From: Mactromeris polynyma
Lineage: Eukaryota > Mollusca > Bivalvia > Venerida > Mactridae
Assembly (NCBI GenBank): GCA_032209605.1
Contig: JASFXZ010000034.1
Span: forward strand, 5,139,649-5,203,648
Length of the DNA stretch: 64,000 bases
Direction of reading: 5' to 3'
Shown one piece after another: positions 44,823-56,773 of this stretch. Position 1 is the first letter of the stretch, and every line of letters starts with the position of its first letter. The position numbers were made by a program, and so were the translations under genes. The notes under the pieces are model-generated. The model did not search any database and was not told the DNA's origin. It worked only from the letters and a program-made list of their open reading frames with translations.

Positions 44823-47800
44823 GTGTTGAACGACACTCGTTGCATAATGGTATATTTCAACACTCTACATGACAATTACAAAGAAATGTTTACACCAAAA
44901 AGGATAATTCCTCTTGTTTCGTCAAATTCACGCACTATTTCTTTCAAAAGTCTGGGATCGCCAGTGCTTCGGAAATATGGTGCTGCAAATGATGGGTATA
45001 CAAAGAAACTTAGGACCTACCCGATTATCATTAAGTGCAGTTCTAAGAGGTGTGTATGTTGTAAGTATTTAGTTTGTAAAAATAATACTACTTCAAATGT
45101 TAATGGTAGAACCTTTAACGTTAATATTAAAACTGATATTACATTTACAAGTCAAGATATGGTTTATTTACTTAATTGAACTTATCCTAACTGCGGTTTA
45201 CAATACGTTGGTCAGACTGGCCGACAAATAAAACACGCTTGAGAGAACATATATATAAAATACGATATAATAAGAAATATAGAGAACTTTATTTATAGAC
45301 ATTTTAAAATCTCTGGACACTCACTTAGCTTATGTTACATTTCAACTACTGGAACAAATTATTTATAAAGACAAAGAAATAGTTTCACAAAGATATATAA
45401 CACGACATTTAATAGAGTTCGAACGGATTAAGAAGTTACAATTACCCTATCCTCTGGGCCTGAATGATAATATTTATGAACTAGGTAATATATCTCAAAA
45501 TTTAAATACAGATACATTTTCACTGGCACAAACACGAACACGCCGTAGAAGATCACATGGCACTAGGATTAATGGAAATATTAAACGAAAAAGAGGACTT
45601 AATATGACTATTCATGAATTAAACAATATTCTAAAAAATTCAGGCAGACATACTATGCTAAGCAAATTAGCCTCACTACCCGTTTCCTCCATTAACTAAC
45701 TGGATGAGGTTGCCGATGAGATATTTACTAGATCACACTTTCTTTATGAAACAGCTACTTTAATTCAATCTTATACACGTTATTTCTTACGTCCTCATAA
45801 AGAATATGAAAAAGATCATGTGAGACATTTTTTCAAACTATCTTTTATCAATACAGGCATTGATTTTATTGATATACAAAGCGTATTAAAAATAACACTG
45901 TTAAATCTTTAATTCCTATGTACTTTAAAATTCAGAACTACCTATTATTTCTTATAAATACAATAAACCTATACGCAATGCAGTCCTTAACTATAACAAT
46001 ATTACATCTGATCTCAATATCTCTGATAACAATTCTGGCCAATATGGAAGGAATTCTTGAGACTGTTCAAGTATCTATATAAACCCACAGGACATATAAT
46101 CACAGGCAACCTTAAAATTATATCTGATAGAAGGGTTAGAAATTTAATGTCTAAGGGTCCCATATATAGCTACCCTAACAAGATAGATTTTTATAAATGT
46201 AAAGAACACATTATTGACTCTCAAAACAATTATGCAAATAAATGGTGTAAAAGGAAACATGCAGATGTCAATGCCCTTACGTCCTGGAAGAATGAAATTA
46301 AAAAAATCATGGATCAAAGAATTAAGTTTTATCAATCTAATCCAACTCTCCTACCTAAAGATCCGAAAGTGTCCTTCCGTATTTTCAAAAATAAAATTCA
46401 AGAATTATACAACAAATTTGTACCAGCTGATAAAGCTTCTAACAACACAGTCATTGTATGACAGTTTTATTATACGGAAGTCCTAAATAATGAAATTAAC
46501 TGCACTGCAGCATACAGTCCTATTCCATTGTCTGCAGATAATATAAGTGACAGACACAGCTCATAATTGTCTAAATTTAATGTAGAAGTCGCATACAAAT
46601 GTAATAAGTTACCAACTATGTATTGGTTACCTAAACTACACAAAACAACATTAAAGCTGAAGTTGTTAAATATTGCAATAACACTTTTGAACATTCCAGT
46701 ATAAACCTTTACTGGGGCATACACAATTCTACGGAAGTTTTGAATAAATTTCAATCTTTACATTTTAGAGCAACACGTATCTCTACCTATGATTTCTCCA
46801 CTCTTTATACTTCACTTCCTCATGATTTAATTAAAACCAAACTTACACATTTAATTGGAAAAAAAACAGTTGGTAGCAATCAGCATGTATATTTGGCCTG
46901 CAATGATGAAAGGGCCTTTTTTACTTCTAATAATTACATTAACTTTACAATCTGGACATGTGAGGACGTCTGTGAAGCTCTTATTTTTTTACTGAATAAT
47001 ATCTTTATTCAATTCGATAACTCAATATACCAATATAAAGTTGGCATTCCTATGGGAACTAACTGTGCTCCACTTATAGCCGATTTATTCTTATTCTGTT
47101 ATGAAAGAGACTTTATGTTCTTAATCCAAAGAAAATCAGATGGATGTAATTGACGCTTTCAATAATACCTCCCGTTATTTAGACGATATTTTAAATATTG
47201 ATAATGAGTATTTCGAAACCATGATATATAATATATATCCAACAGAACTACACCTATCGAAAGCTAAGACCTTGGATACACATTCCTCGTTTATTGACTT
47301 GGACATTTCTATTGAAAATGGTATTATTACTACTAAAATATATGATAAACGAGATGATTATGACTTTGAGATTATAAACTACCCCTGGTTTATTAGTGAT
47401 AAACCGAGGAACATAACATATGGCATATATATATCTCATTTTATAAGTTTGAGAACTTTTACTAACAGGTAAACTGCTAAAACAAGGCTATCGTTATCAT
47501 AAATAATGTAAGACGTTACGTAAGTTTTGCCATACATATACCGATATTAATTTAAATATGGCACTAGTGTCAAATCTATCTTAGAGACAGGAATTACTAA
47601 AACCAAATTTTATGGAGATCTGTTACATAAAATTCGCAAAATTCATAACAGTTGTTACTTTGATCAGTTATTTGTGAAATTAATTAACAAGTTCAAAAGG
47701 AAGAGTTATAATCCTGACATAATGAGAAAAACTGCAGATAAGATTTTAAGAAAATCAATACTTGATAGATTTTCACACCTGTTTTTACTGCACGCCGGAC
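44823..47800 (+). pseudogene. Penelope-like retroelement polyprotein (N-terminal GIY-YIG, C-terminal RT), Naiad-like
   Basis: Reading left to right across frame breaks there is a Cys-rich segment (KCSSKRCVCCKYLVC, about 45036). Next comes a GIY-YIG nuclease (MVYLL, then QYVGQTGR at about 45200, LREHIYKI, YRHFKISGHS, and PYPLGLNDN near 45450). A linker holds the CxC-type site (about 46058-46066). The RT follows, with KPTGHIITGNLKII, PTMYWLPKLHK, motif A YDFSTLYTSLP (Asp at 46791), motif B GIPMGTNCAP (47043) and motif C RYLDDILNI (47173-47199). This nuclease-first order is that of Naiad-type Penelope-like elements. Damage includes a one-base loss near 45233, TAA at 45366 and 45697, frame shifts near 45890, 46065 and 47130, a gap after LHK (about 46640), and breaks near 47470. 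TGA codons at 45177, 46058 and 46459 sit at expected Cys positions and may be selenocysteine codons. Confidence 0.85.
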
Positions 47801-47855
47801 ACTAATGTTTTGAGAGTAAAGTTATATCTGTAAACCGTACTTGTTATGGCAGGAT

Positions 47856-47893
47856 ATGACTGATCACAATGTCTTAGGGATTGTGTTCGGGAC
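47856..47893 (+). promoter_or_regulatory. SECIS-like stem-loop after the RT region
   Basis: ATGAC (47856-47860) and GGAC (47890-47893) could form the tandem G.A core. Between them TGATCACAAT (47861-47870) pairs with ATTGTGTTCG (47880-47889) over 10 positions with one mismatch and one wobble. The loop is 9 bases (GTCTTAGGG). The apical AA or CC usual in SECIS elements is missing and the lower helix is weak, so this is only a candidate. Confidence 0.3.
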
Positions 47894-48210
47894 TTTGTAG
47901 GCATTAACTTTTGCTCTGGAACTAACAGGATGTGTTCCATGGAGTATCTTAAAACTATCGACAAGCCCATTTGGGATTGTGTTGTGTCGTCTAATATATA
48001 TTGTTTCGGATTTACTTTGGTGTTGTCCTTGTTTCTTTTTGTTTTGTGATGTTCTCTGTAACTACTTAATTTTTCTCTCGTATATTTATCAGTTTTATAA
48101 GGCATTGTCTTGTGTATGTGGCGTTCCCTGTAGCTACGTATTCTCTCTCTTCGTCATATACATTTTATTATACACTACCAAGAAAACTTTTCTCTCTACA
48201 ATGCGGTTTT

Positions 48211-49000
48211 ATAACACATCTTAATATTCATTGGGTACAGTCGTATTTTGTGTTTTCGTTTTAGTTTTCTTAATTGACATATTTCTTTTAGTTTTAAATT
48301 CCCGATCACTAATATCTAAGAATTATTTAATTATTAACTACATTATCGAGTTGACCTTACTTTAAATTGTATTATTAATTTGAAATTTTAGGGTTATTTC
48401 ACATTCTTATGTTACTAGTTTAGTTACTGGGAGCAAGGTTAGACTGAGGCTGCTTGTTCCTACGTGCTAGATTAGTTACAGTGTATGTTGTTATGTGCGT
48501 GATGGTTGGTTGCTTTTAATGATTAGTTACTGCCTACTTAGTCAATTTATGTATATATGTTGGAACTCAAGGACCATATAGCGATTAAATGTGAGGTTAG
48601 CTAGCTATTAAATCGATTTAAACCCTCAGTGTTTTTGCTGACAGTACCAAGGCTGTAATTCGCTGTATTTACCTTTTTCCCGGTGCAATTCTGTCACTTT
48701 ATATAGTGTTCAGGTTGGTTCCTGCACATTTTCGGCCTATTGCGGCTAGTTGTCTTGACTTGTCCTATGATTTTTTCCATCCATTAATTCCCCCCTACAT
48801 TCACTGTCCATTTTGATTCTCCTAGTTATTCCTTGTGGTCTGCAGGGCCATTCCTTGTGCCTCTCTTCCTTAACATGTGTACCCTTTGACCTCCTTAAGT
48901 GCCTTCTGTTTTGTGGATTGTTGTTTTCCCGGAGGTCTGCGTGGGGAGGCATTGTCTAATGCATGTGGCGTTCCTTGTAGTTACGTATTCTCTCTCTCTT
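48211..49000 (+). mobile_element. Approximately 790-bp 3' repeat unit of the Penelope-like element, copy 1
   Basis: It starts ATAACACATCTTAATATTCA and ends GTAGTTACGTATTCTCTCTC. It is about 90% similar by eye to 59868-60700 and shares its last approximately 55 bp with the preceding element end at 48155. It therefore follows the main copy in direct orientation, like the pseudo-LTR or tandem arrangements known for Penelope-like elements. Conserved small frames on the minus strand (48952-48746) are probably incidental. Confidence 0.75.
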
Positions 49001-50815
49001 CTATAAATAAATGGAGGATCGTTCGTAAGTCGCTGATAGTAATAATTCAGACTGGATTAATTAAAATCTTAATATACCCAAGATATTTTTACTTTCAACA
49101 TTGCACAATGCATTTAGAGGAGCTCAAAATACTCAGCTGCAGATAAACGAACTGATGAAATATGAAGTATGTTAGAATACATACTCTATTGACATGTACA
49201 CATGTTTCCATACAAATGTGTCTGAATTTCCGTAAATATTTGACAAGCGTTTGTCAGAAAGTTGTCATTGATATAAAGCGCATGTTTGCTAATGATATAT
49301 TTAATCAGGAACGGTTCTCTCGGAAACTGACATGCATGTTATACTTGATGCACGGTACGTTTAACTATAAGCTGGTCAATACTATGATTACAATGCTGTG
49401 ATACTGTAGTACCAGCTTATCACATGTTGTCGGGTTTGCATATGTAGGCGTTTTCTGTATTTCTCAACAGGGCTGATTATGCACGACGTAATTCGAACAG
49501 ATCGTCTTTGATGTATGTTAGTTGATTTAACGGCTTTCGTGTTGCTAAACTTGTATTTATGTTTCATTGTTTAGTATTGCTTCATTGTTTTTCATGCCCT
49601 GACGTTAAAATTGTATATTCTATTGGAATATACTCCTTCTTCTCATATTCTTTATTTTATGTTGTACCATACGCTCAATGCAGGGACAACCTGTTTGCTG
49701 AAAGTGGCATTTTCAGACCATAACAGGAGCCATATTTAAATTGACTTAAAATGTAATAACATTTCTTCGTAACAGTTATTATTAAACTTGTTTCTAAACT
49801 ATGTGGTGAATTTGCAAATAAATACACAAAATATGGGTTGCTTGAGAAAATATTGTACCCAATTTATACATATTGTTTACCTTTTGATTTCGAAAATAGT
49901 CCGTGATCAATGAAATTTGGGCGTTCGTGCATGTGTAAAAGCCTCGGATTAGCCAATCAGAATGCAGGGATTAGCAGAATTTGGAATTATTATGTCGTAC
50001 TTTTCCAGTGATTTTGATTTTCCTAAACGTTAGCATAATTTTAATGATTTTTCCGGGATAATACAGAAACTATGACAATATGCTTTCCAGGCTTTCTTAG
50101 CAAGTCGTTATTATGTTACACTAATTTAAATATCATTTTAACTAAATGGTATATTTATACATACCATACAGTGATACAACACTTGCAAAATATCGTAAAT
50201 TGGATAGCTTCATTTCCTGGACACAGTGACAAAGATAAGTCACTGAGTTACTTGAACTTTACTCAATGATCTTGTTCGGTTATTATTGTACATAGTGCGT
50301 AATGCACGATTCTGAATGCACCACAAACTTAACCGTTACCATTTCTTGTGATGGATATCTGTATACAGTTTGAACTTTGTTATCAGGCGAATTATCCTGG
50401 AATTAATTCTACAACGCAGCGAATCAAATTTTGACTTTGTCAGCAATGATCTCGTGTTGTCATTTTGTATTGATGTTACTTCAAGGTTGTTTGACGTCTC
50501 TCTGCTTCCCAGGGAAATCAGACGACTTTCTTACTCTACTAGCGGGATCATTTCTTCTTCAAACGTTAAAAGATGTATCTAGCTCATCTGAACCTAAACT
50601 ATTTGAATTGGCTTCATCCAGTATTGTTGTTGCAATGGCTTAAACATTTCTAATAAGAACCATTGCAATGTATAACCGATTAAAAATATATTTAGACAAA
50701 ACTTGTTAAATGACCTGATTGTTAAAGAAACGAAAGTTTTTTTAATAATTTTGTAATGTACAAACAAGTATTGTTCATAAGGATGAGAATCAACTGTTGA
50801 CGGAAATGATACAAT
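49001..50815. other. Gene-free stretch
   Basis: AT-rich. 49235-49350 weakly resembles 52420-52510 (GTCATTGATATAAAGCGC against GTCATTGATTGAAAGCGC). Small frames (50370-50643) overlap each other and are unassigned. Confidence 0.3.
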
Positions 50816-50994
50816 TACAGTTGGACCTCTTTCATTCGAATTCATTTTATTTCGAATAAATTATAATACATGGTTTTGAATTGCCCATTTCAATTTGGTG
50901 TGCGTAAGAAGATACATCGGGACCTATTTATTTCGGATGAAACCAATTATTCGAATAGTAGGTTGTCGAATGAACGAAGTCCGAATGCGGTTTT
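50816..50994. mobile_element. MITE, TACAGTTGGACCTC family
   Basis: TACAGTTGGACCTCTTTCAT at the left matches the complement of GTCGAATGAACGAAGTCCGA near the right end. It is the same style as the element at 41300. The extreme right end is degraded. Confidence 0.6.
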
Positions 50995-51059
50995 AATACT
51001 ACTGAAAATAAGATTTAGTATTGTCGTTGCGTATTTGTTTGCAGGCGATGATAAACGTA

Positions 51060-51429
51060 TGGTGGCATATTTCTGCCACCAATAAACTACTTAATTAACT
51101 AGATAATTATGTGGTTATCACGTTAAAGAAACTAGATAGCTACTTAATTAACTAGATAATATTGTGGCTAACTAGATAAGTATCGTGAGAAATTTTCAAA
51201 CCAGATAAATATCTTAACACGAAAACTTGTCTGATAGTGCCAACAACTGCCACCACTGACCCACTTAAACCCAGTACGAACAATCTAGTTTAGATAACTG
51301 TTAAGTAGTTAACGCGATAAGTATCTAGTTAACTACATAATTTTCAAGTTAATAAAGTGGTTAACGAGTTTCTTTAACGTGATAGCCACATAATTATCTA
51401 GATAATTAAGAAGTTAACTGGTGCCACCA
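51060..51429. mobile_element. 370-bp MITE with TA target duplication
   Basis: TGGTGGCA (51060-51067) and TGCCACCA (51422-51429) are exact terminal repeats flanked by TA on both sides. The internal arms (ATAATTATGTGGTTATCACG near 51103 and its complement near 51383) extend the pairing to about 70 bp. The middle repeats TTAACTAGATAA words. Ends and target fit a Tc1/mariner-type MITE. Confidence 0.85.
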
Positions 51430-51985
51430 TATAGACTAAACGATACACAAAACCATCGCTTGATAACCCCTGTAAAATATACAGTGTGAAATTCGGTTTA
51501 GAAAAGAGAATGACAATGACAAACTAGTAATCGTGTTTAAGTGTGAAGAGTAATTAAATGAGAATACCTCAAACAGACATTGGTGTTAGATCGCTGCCCG
51601 CATATCTGTACTAATGCATTCTAGCAAAACAGGACATAACGTATTTAGATACTAATTGTACGTTTGGCTGTTAACAGTATAATGTTGATGTAGAATAGCA
51701 TGCCAAGAAACAACATTTAGTCCAAATCAATGAATACAAGGCATTATGCTGCTTGTTGATATAGTTTTGTTCGAGGAATCGGTTATTATAAACAAATTTG
51801 TGTATGAAAAAACAATATGTTAAACATTTAACTCGAGGGCGTTATTGTTCAGACGATACCGATTATCAGTTTGTACATTTGTGATATTAGAATATGAAAC
51901 TATGCGAAATGAAATATAGACAAAATATTACCCTTGGTAAGTTGCATAGGGACGTATTAGTTTAACTATAGGGGTCTTAAATTTA
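51430..51985. other. Gene-free spacer
   Basis: AT-rich with nothing recognised between the MITE and the LINE RT fragment. Confidence 0.3.
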
Positions 51986-51989
51986 TTAT

Positions 51990-52262
51990 TTTCTACAAAG
52001 AATCGTTCAAGCATATGGTATAATCATCCTTAGAAACTCAATCTCTGAACCATTTGAAGTAAAGTCTGGCGTTATGACAAGGATGCATTTTGTCACCAAT
52101 ATTATTCCTTATACATGTAGTTATAGATTGGATTCAGAGAAATACTGAAGGAATACAATGGACAATGTTCAGTCAGTTAGGAGACCTTGACTTTGCTGAT
52201 GACCTTGCCGAAATCTCATCGACCAAAGGACCATTACAAGAGAAGACAATCATCCTGAACTA
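51990..52262 (+). pseudogene. LINE reverse transcriptase fragment
   Basis: The plus-strand translation contains GCILSPILFL (RT motif B region), VIDWIQRNT, then GIQWTMFSQLGDLDFADDLA with an intact FADD catalytic motif (about 52145-52206). Stops just upstream and the frame end at 52263 show it is a relic. It resembles the RT core of RTE/I-type LINEs in molluscs and may be the same broad family as 21965-23230. Confidence 0.7.
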
Positions 52263-52970
52263 ACACTGTTACAGTGTGTAGAGTGGTACAAGAACGTATC
52301 TGTCAGTTTTTACAATGTAATGAATAAATCAGCATTATCTTAATGAGATAACTCTTGGAGAGTATATTCTGCTGTTTTCAGATTTTTACACAATGAGTTT
52401 TTTATCTTGACGGATATGTGTGTCAGTTTGTCATTGATTGAAAGCGCGTATATGTTAAATGTTTATTTCATCAGATACAGTTCACGCGGAAATTGGTATG
52501 CATGCATACGTTATGTGTATAATGTTTATATATCATGAGAAAATAACTGTGGAGGGTATCATTGTAATAGCCGCAGGTAATGATACTAGAGTAATATGTT
52601 TGGTTGCTTATTATTTTGAATAAAGAAATAATTTGATATGCATTGCTTTAATTCTCATGATTTCTAACATAGAGGCATTTAGATTTGAACAAGTTTGACT
52701 TCATAATTAAGATTTTCTCTGTTATAGGGTATGTTACTGTGATCCTGTCATGTATTATATCATGTTCCAGGAAGACAATGTTCAAGTGATTGAATTGACA
52801 CCTTGATAATCGTGCTACATACACGTAGTGGTAAAATTACTTTCATACAAAACGAAATGTATGTTAACGTCTACATAACATAGCACAATTCTAGTAAAGT
52901 TCTAGAGACTTTACAATACATGAACAATGAATAAAGATGACAAACCCTTTTCATATTTTCACGTAGCAAG
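52263..52970. other. Gene-free stretch
   Basis: No structure supported beyond the weak match to 49235 noted there. Confidence 0.3.
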
Positions 52971-52972
52971 TT

Positions 52973-54135
52973 TGTTATTGGCGGGGTACAATGAACGCAG
53001 AAACCAGTCAGTTCTTCAAGTTTACAGCTTCATACACTGGTATATTCCTCTTAGCAAGACACCAGTCTGCATTTCTATTAGTTACAATATTTCAATGCTC
53101 ATCAATTTAAATAAATTCTAATATCGTATTCTTAAGAGGATATTTGAGATATGCAATGCGTCTTTCGTGGCTTTGTAACACAAAAAGCTATGTATTTTGT
53201 GGAGACAAGACGGTAAACTGTACACAGGAGCCGTCTATCATTCTACAGTACCAAACACGTCTTCTTGTCTGAGTGCATTTCAAACATCCTATACTTTAGG
53301 CAACATGTATAATTTTGAATACAATGTCATAAATACATTGTTTTAGAAGGAAACGGTGTTCATACTGAAACATCGACACATTGTATACAAGTTTAACCAA
53401 CGCAGACGTCCAATAGGGTATTTAGAGTACTGTCGGTTTCGTACAACAAATTAAAATAAAATACGTCTTCAGCCACATTTATGACGCTCTGTAAACGTAT
53501 TTCTTTAAAATAATGAAAGTTCTTGGACATACGATATACAAGTACACCACTTTGAATGACGAGACAGGTTTAAATGCGATTTCAGTATTTAAAAATTAGA
53601 TGTATTCATATACAATATATGACTTTGAGACACTTTTTAAAATAAAACGATCAAAGAGATTGTTCGGTAAAACAAGTCGTAGAAAACGTTCAAACACTGG
53701 AGGAATACTGGATTTGAACTCCACGAACAGAAATTTATAACAACATTTTGAAATGTGTAAATAATGATTCTAATGTTCATATAATTCGCACAAGTATTGA
53801 ATTAGACCTGGCATTTTCAATCTGCAAACGGTAACAACAATGAAATAAAGAATCTGAAGCACATCCCTTACAATAAAACAATTAATATATCCATTCTCGT
53901 ACCACTTTCATATATTGGACCTTTGTCGAGATTATCAATACAACGTGCAATTGCATCATACATATGTGCATAGCCCTGTCTGATTTCACCCCTCTGCTGG
54001 AATTATTTGGCAGAATTTATTTAATTTTCGTCTCGCAATAGTTATGTTTACGTGATGCTACTCAATAGCTGTTTTACAATATTGATACTTGTAATGAAAT
54101 CTCCTGAGCGACTATAGAAAGCGAACATCCATAAC
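52973..54135. repeat. Duplicated segment, copy A
   Basis: Collinear with 62797-63810. Shared blocks include TTTACAGCTTCAT, AATTCTAATATC, a 58-bp identical stretch at 53218-53275, CGAGATTATCAAT, TTTGGCAG, TTAATTTTC and AAATCTC. Blocks are separated by diverged sequence. No protein was recognised. Confidence 0.7.
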
Positions 54136-54269
54136 AAAATCATCGCCTTTTACGTGTTTTCGGTTGGGAATTTATTCCTTTTTATTGCATACACATGTTA
54201 AATTTAGACTATCAAACAACCTCACGCAACCTTAATGATCACAATAGCAGGAGATAACGCGATTAATTG

Positions 54270-55017
54270 ATGAATGCAAGTTTCAAGGTCGTCAAAGCTC
54301 ATGGTTTGTACAGAATAACAATACGATAATACCAAACATTCCAATCACCTCACTACTACTATCCTCCATAATACCGAGTTAAATACACCTGTTGTTTTTT
54401 GCGGCTTAGCCGCACTAACTTGGTTTTGCTATTTGCATATCAGTCTTGTGTGAACCAATCAAATTTTACGTTAACCTCCAAGGCAATGTCTCTTACACAG
54501 AACAACGTTTGTAACATTGACGTGGATTGGCTAACATTTCGATAAGGGGTACGTTACCTTACCGAAATCCACTGAATTTCGGTGAATTTACCGAAAACCA
54601 TTTTGGGTCTGCAGTGACCAACAATCGTAACATTTCGGCAATGTTTTATGTTGCACACAAATATTAAACTTCAAATTGCTCTGACCATCTTTTATCAAGA
54701 TATTTCTTGTTTCTGCTGTCCTCTTTTCACGTGGTCACAGTCGCTTACGAAAGAACATATTTGCACTATTTAGTAAGCAAGGACCACTGGATAGGTCAAA
54801 TGCATCAGTACAGAGCTACGGATCCCTCTGAGAAACGGCGCTAACTAATATTTTATTTGGACTATGAACATTACCTATACTAAATTATTTCTTTCAGTTT
54901 CTCCTTATTATTCGAATACATATTGTTCTAATGAGAATACCTGATCGCTTGTTGAGCTGTTCTAACATATTTCTCCCTGCTGTGTTCATCTATCCGTCAG
55001 TACAAATTTGTGCAAAG
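54270..55017. other. Gene-free stretch
   Basis: It contains a small palindrome (GCGGCTTAGCCGC near 54400) and repeated ACCGAAAT/TTTCGGT words near 54560-54600. No gene seen. Confidence 0.3.
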
Positions 55018-55182
55018 TACAGTAAAACCTCGATAATAAGACCACACTTGGGACCCTTGAAAACTGGTCGTGATATTGAAGTGGGCTTAATATTGAAGTT
55101 AAATGAAGAGCAAATTGGTGAAAATTGACTTGAACATTTTGTTCTTTATATTGAGGTGGTCTTAAAGAGAGGTTTTACTCTA
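55018..55182. mobile_element. 165-bp MITE, TACAGTAAAACCTC family
   Basis: TACAGTAAAACCTC at the left and GAGGTTTTACTCTA at the right are inverted repeats with one mismatch, bounded by TA. The interior AAGACCAC and GTGGTCTTAA also pair. It is similar in design to the element at 20246. Confidence 0.8.
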
Positions 55183-56770
55183 GTACCAAGTAAAATACGT
55201 CCATTTGTCATTGAATACGTATTCAAATCCACAAAATGCATTATTCTATTCATACTTACCCACACTGACAGTTGTATATATATATGTTGAACGAAGGCAT
55301 TGTTATTGGTGTTCTATTGACGACTGCAACTGTAATGCAAGCTGTAAACAGAAACAGACTTCATCATGGCGCAGTAGTGATTTCATTATATAGCAAATGT
55401 CTTATATTACATTGTTTAAACCAATTTAAGATAGTTGTATGTAGAACGACTTCACATTTTCATCAACGAACTCTTTGAAACATCTCGCGCACAATAAAAA
55501 TGAATAAGTACACATTTCGTTGTTAGAACCATTGAGCTGGTGTATATAGCTATTATTTTAGTTATAGACAGAACTTGCAGGTGCTACACAGTCACCGTCG
55601 TCTGTTCAAAATTACGACTTAATAGACGTACTCGTATATATCCAATATAGAACATATGGCCAGACTAATACAACAACATCACAATGGATGTAATATCGAG
55701 ACAAAAACTGTAATGCTCGTAAAAATGTCTTCCTTTTGCTCATAAATTCATGCTCAAATAATCAAGTAACTACAATTGATATCTTTGCAGTCATTTCGAA
55801 ATGTTGAAATTGAAGGACAACCATAAATGTATTTCCTATAGATGAATTGTTAAAATTTTCACCATAAACTGAAGAAAACTTGTTCTGTCTCTTGTTTTCT
55901 CGTGTTAGACACAAATTGATCAACCGTCTGTGATTCTTACTTTACACATCTAGATGTGTGAAGTTCACTTATCTGTACACTTGTCGTATCAACTGTATCA
56001 ACAATGAAATTATTGATTCCATTAGCGATGCTTTTATGATAATGACACCGTATGCATTTACTGCTAAAACATGTTTTTCATTGGCTTACCCGTTAACATT
56101 TAAGAGAACTTTAGCTCTATACACGTTGTGATGAGAGTGTCTACTGTGCTGGTACTCGATATAGTAAATTTGAGCATGTAGAATGACTTTGATGATGTTT
56201 TACATTCCGGTAAATGCACACAAAGCTCTGTTAAGTAGTTTTTAATATCAAAAGTATTTTTGTGAGTTTGAATATTTTCACCACGGAGTCAAAATGACTT
56301 TCTTTCATACTTGAATGCTGACATGTTATGGTAGAATGATACTACAGGTACAATAACATTTCTACCCTTTACACATATGCTGGACATTTAATTATTGTGA
56401 TTATGTGCATAACCATGGTTATTTATTATATTAAATCATTTACTGCGGATCATATACGTAATCTATAAAATCCTTTTGTCCCTATTTTTCCCAGACAGGT
56501 CATCTTGTCACTTGAAACCCTCGATCTTTGAAACAAATACTTGATGTATGTTAAGTAAGGCCTGCTGTGACACATTCAAGATTTTCATCATTTTGAAGTT
56601 TTTTACCAAATAAGAATGACACTGATTTTAATCCACGGCTGTCACCAATAAAGGATCATTAATGTTGATGAACAGTTTCTAGTGATACAAGAACAAGATT
56701 CAAGTCTAGGATCTCAAACAAGCTGTATGTCTGTTACGGTAATAACACTACAAAGTTACAGTAAATAGAG
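55183..56770. other. Gene-free stretch
   Basis: AT-rich with only very short open frames. Nothing supported. Confidence 0.3.
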
Positions 56771-56773
56771 AAA

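Larger units (their letters stand above)
44823..48160 (+). mobile_element. Naiad-like Penelope element, body plus first 3' end
   Basis: The coding relic is followed by about 350 bp of 3' UTR. It ends at GGCATTGTCTTGTGTATGTG ... TACGTATTCTCTCTCTTC (48101-48155). The same terminal approximately 55 bp ends the repeat units at 48211-49000 and 59868-60700, which fixes the 3' end. The 5' boundary is not defined. Confidence 0.7.

Noticed and set aside
48746..48952. Minus-strand frame conserved with 60478-60723
   Set aside because: Conservation follows from both being copies of the same 3' repeat unit; no sign of protein-level selection.
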